From: Devosia litorisediminis | GTDB lineage: Bacteria; Pseudomonadota; Alphaproteobacteria; Rhizobiales; Devosiaceae | DNA length: 64,000 nucleotides | Direction of reading: 5' to 3' | Assembly: GCF_018334155.1 (NCBI RefSeq) | Contig: NZ_JAGXTP010000001.1 | Span: 1,178,001 to 1,242,000 of the forward strand | Part shown: positions 10,038 through 17,971 of the stretch, piece after piece | How the letters are laid out: every line of letters starts with the position of its first letter | Numbering within the stretch: position 1 is the first letter of the stretch | Notes under the pieces: generated by a model | What the model was told of the DNA's origin: nothing | The model's database searches: none | The model's input: the letters and a program-made list of their open reading frames with translations, nothing else | Position numbers and translations under genes: made by a program

Positions 10038-11846
10038 ATGACGGCAGGTAACGGCGATTCAGCGGGCAACAAATTGCGTTCGCGCGCCTGGTTCGACAAT
10101 CCAGAGAACCCGGACATGACGGCTCTCTATCTTGAGCGCTACATGAATTTCGGCGTTTCGCGTGAAGAGCTGCAGTCAGGCAAGCCCATTATCGGTATTG
10201 CCCAGACCGGTTCGGATTTGAGCCCCTGCAACCGTCATCACATCGTTCTGGCAGAGCGCGTGCGTGAAGGCATTCGCGAAGCGGGCGGTATTGCCATCGA
10301 ATTTCCGGTGCATCCGATTCAGGAAACCGGCAAGCGTCCGACGGCGGGGCTGGATCGCAATCTGGCCTATCTTGGTCTGGTTGAAGTTCTGTACGGCTAT
10401 CCACTTGATGGCGTTGTGCTGACCATTGGTTGCGACAAGACCACGCCCGCCATGCTGATGGGTGCTGCTACCGTCAATATTCCGTCGATTGCCCTGTCGG
10501 TCGGCCCCATGCTGAACGGCTGGCACAAGGGCGAGCGCACTGGCTCGGGCACCATTGTGTGGAAGGCGCGCCAGATGATGGCCGCCGGCGAAATCGACTA
10601 TGCCCAGTTCATCGAACTGGTGGCCTCATCGGCCCCCTCGACCGGCTTCTGCAACACCATGGGCACGGCTTCGACCATGAATTCGCTGGCGGAAGCGCTG
10701 GGCATGCAATTGCCCGGTTCGGCGGCAATTCCCGCGCCCTATCGTGATCGCCAGGAAATGGCTTATCGCACCGGCAAGCGGATCGTTGACATGGTGCATG
10801 AGGACCTCAAGCCCTCTGACGTCATGACCAAGGACAATTTCGTCAACGCCATCGTGGTCAATTCGGCCATTGGTGGTTCGACCAACGCGCCGATCCACAT
10901 TCAGGCCATCGCCAAGCACATGGGCGTTGAGCTCGAGTTGCAGGATTTCCAGACCCACGGCCACAAGGTGCCGCTGCTGGTGAACCTGCAGCCCGCCGGT
11001 GAATATCTGGGCGAAGATTTCTATCATGCCGGCGGTGTGCCGGCGGTGGTCAATGAGTTGATGGGGCAGGGGCTGATCCGTGAGGGTGCGCCGACAGTCA
11101 ACGGCAAGACCATTGGCGAAAACTGCGCCGCGACCACCATTCAGGACGACAAGGTCATCCGTCACTTCGACAACCCGCTCAAGGTGGATGCAGGCTTCCT
11201 GGTGCTGCGTGGCAATCTGTTCGACAATGCCATCATGAAGACCAGCGTGATCTCGCCCGAGTTCCGCGATCGCTACCTCAACAACCCAGCCCATCCAGGC
11301 ATGTTTGAGGGCAAGGCGGTGGTCTTTGATGGTCCGGAAGATTATCACCACCGGATCGATGATCCGGCGCTGGAAATCGACGAAAACACGCTGTTGTTCA
11401 TGCGCGGCGCTGGTCCGATCGGCTATCCCGGCGCGGCCGAAGTGGTCAATATGCGGCCACCCAGCTATCTGATCAAAAAGGGTATTACAGCGCTCGCGTG
11501 CATTGGCGATGGTCGTCAGTCCGGCACCTCCGGCTCACCCTCGATCCTGAACGCTTCGCCAGAAGCTGCCGCGGGTGGCAATCTGGCCATTCTCAAGACT
11601 GGCGATCGGGTTCGGATCGATCTGAACAAGGGGCAGGCCAACATTCTGATCTCGGACGAAGAGATCGCCACACGGCGAGCCGATCTGGAAGCTTCGGGTG
11701 GCTATAAGTATCCCAAGCATCAGACCCCATGGCAGGAAATCCAGCGCGGTATCGTTGGCCAGCTGGGTGATGGCGCCATCCTCAAGCCTGCCGAGAAGTA
11801 TCAGCGGATTGCTCAGAGTGAGGGCGTGCCGCGCGACAACCACTAG
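10038..11846 (+). CDS. IlvD/Edd-family sugar-acid dehydratase, XylD-like
   Basis: A 602-residue iron-sulfur dehydratase. Three cysteines in family positions, Cys64 ('SPCNRHH'), Cys132 ('GCDKTTP') and Cys205 ('GFCNTMG'), should hold the cluster. The N-terminal block '[20 protein letters not shown]' and 'GPMLNGWH' closely recall, from memory, Caulobacter D-xylonate dehydratase XylD. That makes D-xylonate or D-galactonate plausible substrates; both give a 2-keto-3-deoxy acid. It is divergent from dgoK-dgoA, whose substrate would be the dehydrated galactonate, and no enolase-type DgoD is present here. AAGGAAG precedes the ATG at good spacing. Confidence 0.85.
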   Translation: MTAGNGDSAGNKLRSRAWFDNPENPDMTALYLERYMNFGVSREELQSGKPIIGIAQTGSDLSPCNRHHIVLAERVREGIREAGGIAIEFPVHPIQETGKRPTAGLDRNLAYLGLVEVLYGYPLDGVVLTIGCDKTTPAMLMGAATVNIPSIALSVGPMLNGWHKGERTGSGTIVWKARQMMAAGEIDYAQFIELVASSAPSTGFCNTMGTASTMNSLAEALGMQLPGSAAIPAPYRDRQEMAYRTGKRIVDMVHEDLKPSDVMTKDNFVNAIVVNSAIGGSTNAPIHIQAIAKHMGVELELQDFQTHGHKVPLLVNLQPAGEYLGEDFYHAGGVPAVVNELMGQGLIREGAPTVNGKTIGENCAATTIQDDKVIRHFDNPLKVDAGFLVLRGNLFDNAIMKTSVISPEFRDRYLNNPAHPGMFEGKAVVFDGPEDYHHRIDDPALEIDENTLLFMRGAGPIGYPGAAEVVNMRPPSYLIKKGITALACIGDGRQSGTSGSPSILNASPEAAAGGNLAILKTGDRVRIDLNKGQANILISDEEIATRRADLEASGGYKYPKHQTPWQEIQRGIVGQLGDGAILKPAEKYQRIAQSEGVPRDNH

Positions 11847-11870
11847 GTTGCGCCAAGCCCCCAAAACACC

Positions 11871-11903
11871 AAAGGTCCCGCCAACTGGTGGGGCCTTTTT
11901 CGT
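11871..11903 (+). terminator. Intrinsic terminator after the dehydratase gene
   Basis: A GC-rich stem (AAAGGTCCCGCCA paired with TGGTGGGGCCTTT, wobble allowed) is followed by a T-rich tract 25 bp after the stop. Confidence 0.75.
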
Positions 11904-11949
11904 TTCTGCCACTGCGTTATCGGTAACGGGTCAGTTGCGCGTTGGGCGG

Positions 11950-12579
11950 TCAGTTTCGGTCGATGGCTGACCAGTCGCCCTGCAGCAGGAGTGCATCGGC
12001 AAGGCGCTCTTCATAGAGTTCGCGGGGGATTTCGATGCCGCCCAGCGATTCCAGATGATCGGTGAGAAACTGGGTGTCGAGCAGCACGTAGCCACCGGTG
12101 TTGAGCCGATCCACCAGATGGGCCATGGCGATCTTGCTGGCATTGGTACGGCGGTGGAACATGGATTCCCCGAAAAAGGCGCCGCCAATGGCGAGCCCGT
12201 AAAGTCCGCCGACCAGTTCGGCGCCGTCCCAGACCTCAACCGTGTGGGCCACACCGCGTTCGAACAACTCGCCATAGACTGACCGGATGGTGCGGTTGAT
12301 CCAGGTCGTGTCGCGGTCTGCGCCCACTGTGGCACAGGCGTCGATTACAGCTTCGAAATCGGTATCGACCTTGGTGACAAAACCGGATTTGCGGATTGCC
12401 TTGCGCAAGCTGGTGGAGAGGCGAAAGCCGTCCAGGGGAATGATGCCGCGCTGCTCCGGGCTGACCCAGAACAGGTTCTCGTCCTGAGCGTCCTCAGACA
12501 TGGGAAAGATGCCCGCCTGATAGGCGCGCACGATCAATTCAGGGGTGATCTCAAGTTCGAACGGGTTTGGGCGGGACAT
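11950..12579 (-). CDS. aat: Leucyl/phenylalanyl-tRNA--protein transferase
   Basis: A 209-residue protein of usual length for alphaproteobacterial Aat. It transfers Leu or Phe from tRNA to proteins with N-terminal Arg or Lys, making them N-degron substrates for ClpS-ClpAP. Family blocks seen include 'AYQAGIFPMSED', 'FWVSPEQRGIIPL', 'TWINRTIRSVY', 'GGAFFGESMFHR' and 'LLDTQFLTDHLESLG'. The gene lies downstream of accC on the same strand, with a strong terminator between them, so it may have its own promoter. Confidence 0.96.
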   Translation of the reverse strand: MSRPNPFELEITPELIVRAYQAGIFPMSEDAQDENLFWVSPEQRGIIPLDGFRLSTSLRKAIRKSGFVTKVDTDFEAVIDACATVGADRDTTWINRTIRSVYGELFERGVAHTVEVWDGAELVGGLYGLAIGGAFFGESMFHRRTNASKIAMAHLVDRLNTGGYVLLDTQFLTDHLESLGGIEIPRELYEERLADALLLQGDWSAIDRN

Positions 12580-12600
12580 GACGCACCTTGGGTCTAAAGG

Positions 12601-12623
12601 AAAGGGGCGCAGTGCGCCCCTTT
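12601..12623 (-). terminator. Intrinsic terminator after accC
   Basis: Perfect 10-bp arms AAAGGGGCGC and GCGCCCCTTT around AGT. On the minus strand a T-rich stretch follows, and the hairpin begins 7 bp after the accC stop. Confidence 0.75.
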
Positions 12624-12629
12624 GGTAGA

Positions 12630-13976
12630 TCAGACCTTGTTCTCGGCCAGGTATTTTTCAAGCCAGTGAATGTCATAATTGCCCGAAAGAATGTCGGGCT
12701 CCTTGATCAGACGCTGGAACAGCGGCAGCGTGGTCTTGATGCCGTCGATTACGAACTCGTCAATGGCGCGGCGCAGGCGCTGCAGACACTCGTCGCGGGT
12801 GCGACCATAGACGATCAGCTTGCCGATGAGCGAGTCGTAATAGGGCGGGATCTTGTAACCCTGATAAACCGCCGAATCGACGCGAATTCCGACGCCACCT
12901 GCGGGGTGGTAGAAGGTGATCGTGCCGGGCGAAGGAGCGAAGGTCTGTGGGTCTTCGGCATTGATACGCACTTCAATGGCATGACCGTTGAACTGGACCT
13001 TGTCCTGGGTGATGGACAGCTTCTCGCCCGAAGCGACGCGAATCTGCTCATAGACGATGTCTATACCGGTGATGCGTTCGGTGACTGGATGCTCCACCTG
13101 CAGGCGGGTGTTCATTTCGATGAAATAGAACTCGCCGTCTTCGTAGAGAAATTCGATCGTGCCAGCGCCTGAGTATTTCAGCTTGCGCATGGCGACCGCG
13201 CAAATTTCGCCGATTTCGTCGCGTTCCTGCGGCTTGATGGTGGGGCCACCGGCCTCTTCCCAAACCTTCTGATTGCGGCGCTGCAGCGAGCAGTCACGAA
13301 CGCCCAGATGCACCGCATTGCCCTGTCCGTCGCCCAGTATCTGGACTTCGATGTGGCGCGGCTTGCCAAGGTATTTTTCCATGTAGACCGAGCCATTGCC
13401 GAAAGCAGCAGCAGCTTCGGAACGTGCGGTGGACCAGGCGGTCAACACGTCGTCTTCGGAGTTGGCCAGCTTCATGCCGCGACCACCACCGCCAGCGGTG
13501 GCCTTGATCAGGACGGGATAGCCAATTTCCTTGGCCATGCGCTTGGCTTCAGCTTCGGTTTCAACCGCGCCGGGCGAGCCGGGAACCACGGGAATGCCAA
13601 GCTCGACGGCGGTCTTTTTGGCCGTGATCTTGTCGCCCATGATGTCGATATGGTGGCTGGAGGGACCGATGAAGGTCACCTTGTGCTCGGTCAGGATCTT
13701 GGCAAAGCGAGCATTCTCGGACAGGAAGCCATAGCCGGGATGCACGGCGTCTGCGCCGGTGATCTCGATGGCAGCCATGATCGAGGGAATGTTGAGATAG
13801 CTGTCCTTGGCGGACGGCGGCCCAATGCAGACGCTTTCGTCGGCAAGGCGAACGTGCATGGCATTGGCGTCAGCGGTGGAGTGCACCGCCACGGTCTGGA
13901 TGCCGAGCTCCTTGCAGGCGCGCAGGATGCGCAATGCGATTTCGCCGCGATTGGCGATCAGGACCTTTTGGAACAT
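12630..13976 (-). CDS. accC: Acetyl-CoA carboxylase, biotin carboxylase subunit
   Basis: A 448-residue ATP-grasp enzyme that carboxylates biotin on AccB, the first half of malonyl-CoA synthesis. The biotin carboxylase N-terminal domain begins 'KVLIANRGEIALRILRAC'. The glycine-rich ATP loop is 'KATAGGGGRGMKLA', and the active-site block is 'FIEMNTRLQVEHPVTE'. The gene lies 10 bp after accB in an aroQ-accB-accC cluster and is followed by a terminator. The start is unambiguous. Confidence 0.98.
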   Translation of the reverse strand: MFQKVLIANRGEIALRILRACKELGIQTVAVHSTADANAMHVRLADESVCIGPPSAKDSYLNIPSIMAAIEITGADAVHPGYGFLSENARFAKILTEHKVTFIGPSSHHIDIMGDKITAKKTAVELGIPVVPGSPGAVETEAEAKRMAKEIGYPVLIKATAGGGGRGMKLANSEDDVLTAWSTARSEAAAAFGNGSVYMEKYLGKPRHIEVQILGDGQGNAVHLGVRDCSLQRRNQKVWEEAGGPTIKPQERDEIGEICAVAMRKLKYSGAGTIEFLYEDGEFYFIEMNTRLQVEHPVTERITGIDIVYEQIRVASGEKLSITQDKVQFNGHAIEVRINAEDPQTFAPSPGTITFYHPAGGVGIRVDSAVYQGYKIPPYYDSLIGKLIVYGRTRDECLQRLRRAIDEFVIDGIKTTLPLFQRLIKEPDILSGNYDIHWLEKYLAENKV

Positions 13977-13986
13977 GGGGTTCCCC

Positions 13987-14481
13987 TTACTCGATGACGA
14001 CGAGTGGCTCGCCGTATTCCACCGGCTGGGCGTCCTCGAACAGGATGCGCGTGACGGTGCCCGAGCGATGTGCGGGGATCTGGTTCATGGTCTTCATGGC
14101 TTCAATGATGAGCAGCGTCTGACCCTCGGTCACCTTGGCGCCAACCGAAACAAAAGCCGCCTTGCCTGGCTCTGGTGCGGTGTAGGCGGTGCCAACCATC
14201 GGCGAGGTCAGTGTGCCGGGGTTGGAAGCGAGATCTTCAGCGGCAGCAGGCGCTGCAGCAGGAACCGAGCCAGCTGGTGCCATCGAGGCGGCAGGCGCTG
14301 CCGCCGGTGCGGGCGCATAATGCTGCGGCGCTGCGTAGGTTACGCCTTCATTGGGGTATGAGCGGGTGACACGGACCCGGAAGTCCTCCTGCTCGATTTC
14401 GATCTCGGCGAGATCTTCCTTGTTCAGCAGCTCGGCGATGGCTCGGATCAGATCCTGATCCACTTGCGATGACTTGGTCAT
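13987..14481 (-). CDS. accB: Acetyl-CoA carboxylase, biotin carboxyl carrier protein
   Basis: A 164-residue BCCP with an N-terminal helical segment, an Ala/Pro-rich linker (about residues 55-85) and a C-terminal biotinyl domain. The biotinylated Lys is in '[12 protein letters not shown]'. I chose the ATG at 14481, giving '[19 protein letters not shown]', because this is the usual family N-terminus; longer in-frame versions overlap aroQ. It works with AccC in fatty acid synthesis. aroQ ends 34 bp upstream on the same strand, so the three genes are probably cotranscribed. Confidence 0.97.
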   Translation of the reverse strand: MTKSSQVDQDLIRAIAELLNKEDLAEIEIEQEDFRVRVTRSYPNEGVTYAAPQHYAPAPAAAPAASMAPAGSVPAAAPAAAEDLASNPGTLTSPMVGTAYTAPEPGKAAFVSVGAKVTEGQTLLIIEAMKTMNQIPAHRSGTVTRILFEDAQPVEYGEPLVVIE

Positions 14482-14515
14482 TCTTGTCGGTCTCCCGCGC
14501 GTTACGCGTTGATCG

Positions 14516-14953
14516 TTACTTGAGTTTTTCGGCGAGCGCCATGAGCGCCATTGTATACCCGGTGACACCAAAGCCGCAAATGACACCGAACGCCACAGCC
14601 GACACATAGGAATGGTGCCGGAAGGCTTCGCGCTGGTGGATGTTGCTCAGATGCACTTCTGCAACGGGCAGCCCGACGGCCTTGAGCGCGTCGTGGATGG
14701 CTACGGACGTATGGGAATAGGCTGCCGGATTGATGATAATCGCGTCGGCGGTCTTGCGGGCATCCTGAATCCAGGTGACCAGCTCGCCTTCGTGATTGGA
14801 TTGGCGGAAGTCGATTGTCAGGCCCTGTTCAGTGCCTGTCTGCTTGCACAGAGCCTCGATATCCTTGAGCGTTTGCGCGCCATAGATATCCGGCTCGCGC
14901 GTGCCGAGCAGATTGAGGTTCGGGCCGTTGAGGACGAGAACGCGCTTTGCCAT
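14516..14953 (-). CDS. aroQ: 3-dehydroquinate dehydratase, type II
   Basis: A 145-residue type II dehydroquinase, the third step of the shikimate pathway. The signature '[20 protein letters not shown]' contains the flexible-loop Arg and the catalytic Tyr. '[13 protein letters not shown]' and '[17 protein letters not shown]' hold the catalytic His and substrate contacts. The ATG at 14953 gives the normal short N-terminus; an upstream ATG at 14992 adds unconserved residues. It leads the aroQ-accB-accC cluster. Confidence 0.97.
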   Translation of the reverse strand: MAKRVLVLNGPNLNLLGTREPDIYGAQTLKDIEALCKQTGTEQGLTIDFRQSNHEGELVTWIQDARKTADAIIINPAAYSHTSVAIHDALKAVGLPVAEVHLSNIHQREAFRHHSYVSAVAFGVICGFGVTGYTMALMALAEKLK

Positions 14954-15047
14954 AATTTTTGCCTTGTGCACCGGGTCTTCGTGCTGAAGCAAGCGCGGTT
15001 ACACGAAATGCACCGAAAACGCAAAGAACCCGGTAGATTATGACCGA

Positions 15048-15920
15048 TCAGCTATCGCACTGGGTTTCGCCGCATTCGCGCATATTGGCGATACGCTGGC
15101 GCAGTTCATCCACGCCGATGGCGCCAGGGATGACCTCATTGCCGATGATATAGGTCGGGGTGCCGGTGATGTTGAGCGCCTTGGCGATCTCATAGGACGT
15201 CTGGATCGTCCTGGAGACGCTGTCAGTGCCCATATCGAGCTCAAGGCTGACCGGGCTCAGGCCCAGGTCGGCTGCGGCCGCCAGGGCCACATCCTTGTCG
15301 ACCTTGCCGCGACTGGTGAACAGCGCTTCGTGGAAGCTCCAGTAGTCGACGTCAGAATCACCAACCAGCACGGCGATGCGGGCGGCATCGATGGATTCGT
15401 TGGAAAGAATGGGGAATTCCTTGAAGATCACGCGCAGATTGGGATCTTCGGCCAGCAGGGTGGCCAGGTCGGGCAGGGCCGAGCGGCAGTAGCCGCAATT
15501 GTAATCAAAGAACTCGACCAGGGTCACATCACCATCGGGATTGCCGACCACAACCTGACCGGGGTCATTGAAGATCGCTTCCTGCATGGTGGCAATGGCG
15601 GCGGTGGCCTGACTGCGTTCTTCGGCGCGCAGTGTCGAATCAAGCGCCACCGAGACGCGCTGCAGGATCTTTGGATCGCTCATCAGGAAGGATTCGATCA
15701 TCGGGTTGATGATGTCGGCGTCGAGCGTGGCGACTTCCTGAGCAGGCGCGGCAGCCATGGTGGCGCTGCGCTGGGCGTCATAGGCGGTGATTGCGTCATC
15801 AATCATGGCCTGCACAGCCACGCTGTCCGTCTGCGGGGCGGGCTGGATGATTGTGGCATAACCCAGGGCGCCAGCAAGGATACCCGCAAGGGCGACGAGA
15901 GCGATGGTGACGCGTGACAT
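15048..15920 (-). CDS. DsbA-family thiol:disulfide oxidoreductase, membrane-anchored
   Basis: A 290-residue protein with an N-terminal hydrophobic segment (residues about 5-24) that acts as signal or membrane anchor, a helical spacer, and a thioredoxin-fold domain. The active site is Cys142-Gly-Tyr-Cys145 in 'FFDYNCGYCRSALPDL', and the cis-proline loop is 'ITGTPTYIIG'. It resembles the Com1/DsbA group found beside aroQ in many Hyphomicrobiales. It probably oxidises or isomerises disulfides in the periplasm. Two further cysteines lie at the extreme C-terminus ('ECGETQCDS'). Confidence 0.88.
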   Translation of the reverse strand: MSRVTIALVALAGILAGALGYATIIQPAPQTDSVAVQAMIDDAITAYDAQRSATMAAAPAQEVATLDADIINPMIESFLMSDPKILQRVSVALDSTLRAEERSQATAAIATMQEAIFNDPGQVVVGNPDGDVTLVEFFDYNCGYCRSALPDLATLLAEDPNLRVIFKEFPILSNESIDAARIAVLVGDSDVDYWSFHEALFTSRGKVDKDVALAAAADLGLSPVSLELDMGTDSVSRTIQTSYEIAKALNITGTPTYIIGNEVIPGAIGVDELRQRIANMRECGETQCDS

Positions 15921-16075
15921 GGCTGGTTGGAACTCCGGTCCTGATGAAACGCCTGCCTTCTAGCAGAGCTGAAGCCAGATTAGCAGGGGGGAGTGAACAG
16001 GTACTTGGTGTGCCCATCAATTGTTGTTGAGGGGCGGGGCAGTTCGCGATAGGCGGATGGGGTCAAGGAGTGTGC

Positions 16076-17221
16076 ATGACCGACCTTCCCGCCGACGGGC
16101 TGATGCCCTTTCACGCCATGGAAATTCTCAAGCGCGCCAAGGTGCTTGAGGCAAGCGGGCGCAGCATCTGCCATCTCGAGGTGGGCGAACCCGGTTCGCC
16201 GCCGGCGCCCAAGGTGCTCGAAGCAGTGCGTCAGGCGTTGCCGCAGGCACAGGGCTATACCAATGCCAAGGGCCTGGGCGAGCTGCGCGAGGGCCTTGTC
16301 GCCTACTACCAGAACCAGCATGACGTGGTTGTGGATGCCGACGTCATTGTGTGCACCATGGGGTCATCGGCCGGTTTTATCCTGGCCTTCCACACGGCGT
16401 TTCGTCCCGGCGCGCGGATCGCCATCACCCGGCCGGGCTATCCGGCCTATGTGAACACGCTGCTCGGGCTGGGCTTCGGTATCACCGAAATCCCGCTGTC
16501 CGTCAGCAATGGCTGGCGCCTGACCGGCGCTGATATTGCAGCCGCTCATGCGGAGCAGCCATTTGAAGGGCTGCTGTTTGCCAGCCCGGCCAATCCCACC
16601 GGTGCCGCAATTGATCGGGCAGGGCTGGCTGACATTATCGCCACTTGCGAGCGTCTGGGGATAACTATGATCTCAGACGAGATCTATCACGGTCTCGATT
16701 ATCGCGGTCCCTCCGTCAGCGCGCTGGAGCTGACAAAAAAAGCTATCATTATCAATAGCTTCTCAAAGTATTATTGCATGACCGGCTGGCGCATTGGCTG
16801 GATGGTGTTGCCTGAAATGCTGGTGCGGCGGGCCGAAATCCTGCAGCAGAACCTGTTTATCTCAGCGCCGACACTGAGCCAGATTGCGGCGACTGTGGCG
16901 CTGGGGGAGCGCGATTATGCCGAAGAGCAGAAAGCGGGCTACGCAAACAACAGGTTGGCGCTCGACGACGGGCTGCGCGCCTTGGGATTTGATGTCGGCG
17001 GGGCGTCCGACGGGGCGTTCTATGCCTATGTCGGTATCTCCAAATTCTCCAATGATTCCATGGCGTTCTGCGAAGCCATGCTGGAGGAAGCGGGCGTGGC
17101 GATGACGCCTGGCATCGATTTCGATCGGGTCAATGGGCAGGGCTATGTGCGGCTGTCCTATGCGGGAAAAAGCGAGACAATTGCGCTGGCGCTTGAGCGC
17201 ATGAGCGGGTTTTTACGCTAA
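16076..17221 (+). CDS. Class I/II pyridoxal-phosphate aminotransferase
   Basis: A 381-residue fold-type I aminotransferase. The PLP Lys is in 'NSFSKYYCMTGWRIGW'. 'SPANPTGAAI' and 'ISDEIYHGLDY' are the Asn and Asp/Tyr cofactor contacts, and the C-terminal 'GYVRLSYAG' holds the carboxylate-binding Arg. I chose the ATG at 16076 because AAGGAG ends 5 bp before it; a GTG two codons upstream overlaps that ribosome site. The substrate cannot be fixed from sequence; aspartate/alanine-type enzymes are the nearest relatives. It is divergent from the DsbA-like gene. Confidence 0.9.
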   Translation: MTDLPADGLMPFHAMEILKRAKVLEASGRSICHLEVGEPGSPPAPKVLEAVRQALPQAQGYTNAKGLGELREGLVAYYQNQHDVVVDADVIVCTMGSSAGFILAFHTAFRPGARIAITRPGYPAYVNTLLGLGFGITEIPLSVSNGWRLTGADIAAAHAEQPFEGLLFASPANPTGAAIDRAGLADIIATCERLGITMISDEIYHGLDYRGPSVSALELTKKAIIINSFSKYYCMTGWRIGWMVLPEMLVRRAEILQQNLFISAPTLSQIAATVALGERDYAEEQKAGYANNRLALDDGLRALGFDVGGASDGAFYAYVGISKFSNDSMAFCEAMLEEAGVAMTPGIDFDRVNGQGYVRLSYAGKSETIALALERMSGFLR

Positions 17222-17322
17222 CAGACTGTTAGCACTGAACCTATGAAGTGCGTCGCAACACTGACATTGACGCAACTTTGCGGTGCTAGAGTGCATTGGC
17301 GGGAGGACGAGGAGGTCCGGCC

Positions 17323-17904
17323 ATGCATGCACAACCGGTTGATCCGAGTGTTCTGGCGCATTGCGTTGCCATTGTTGTGTCCCAGAACAAGGTAGATGGC
17401 GAGGCGCTTATGCGACTTGCCGAACGGCTTCGCTTCGGCGCGGTGATAGCCCACTCACCCAAGCTCAAGCCGGAGCCTTTCAATCACCGCCTGGTATTCT
17501 TTCTGGTCCATTTCGACTTCGCCAATACCGCCCGCATGCAATTGCTGCGCGATCTGCGCCACTTTCCCTCAGTCAGCCTGGCCTATGCGCCGGTGGTGAT
17601 GTTTTTGCGCGACGCGTCGGCAGCGCAGATCAAAGCCGGCATCGAGATGGGCTTTGACGATGTGATCAATGTGCCGGGCGAGGGGTCCGCTATTGCGCAT
17701 CGGCTGGCAAGCCAGATCGGGCGCGAACATCTCTATGTCGAAACCCGCACCTATCTGGGGCCTGACCGTCACCGCATGGACAGGTTCGGGCCTGGTCCGG
17801 CGCAACGTCAGGCGGAAGAACCCCATGCCCGTCTGTTCATTATGCGCACGGTCGAGGAAGGGGTCCATATCTTGCGGCGCGAGGATGTCCACAAAGCCCA
17901 TTGA
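17323..17904 (+). CDS. Degenerate receiver-like protein of unknown function
   Basis: 193 residues, beginning at an ATG 6 bp after GGAGGT. I do not recognise a named family. The first ~130 residues have the alternating strand/helix pattern of a response-regulator receiver. 'PVVMFLRDASAAQIKAGIEMG' followed by 'FDDVINVP' parallels the receiver beta4-alpha4-beta5 region ('G.dDyi.kP'), but the acidic pocket and phospho-Asp are not evident. The C-terminal ~60 residues lack a clear DNA-binding domain. It lies alone between an aminotransferase gene and rne, with a shared bidirectional terminator after it. Confidence 0.7.
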   Translation: MHAQPVDPSVLAHCVAIVVSQNKVDGEALMRLAERLRFGAVIAHSPKLKPEPFNHRLVFFLVHFDFANTARMQLLRDLRHFPSVSLAYAPVVMFLRDASAAQIKAGIEMGFDDVINVPGEGSAIAHRLASQIGREHLYVETRTYLGPDRHRMDRFGPGPAQRQAEEPHARLFIMRTVEEGVHILRREDVHKAH

Positions 17905-17940
17905 GGCCGGTTGGCGCGCTCGCAGCCCCCCAAAACAATG

Positions 17941-17962
17941 AAGGCGGCCCGAGGGCCGCCTT
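17941..17962. terminator. Bidirectional terminator between the receiver-like gene and rne
   Basis: Near-perfect 10-bp arms AAGGCGGCCC and GGGCCGCCTT. The minus-strand exit is U-rich (TTCATTGTTTT), suiting rne; the plus-strand exit is moderately T-rich. Confidence 0.7.
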
Positions 17963-17971
17963 CTGTCTGTC

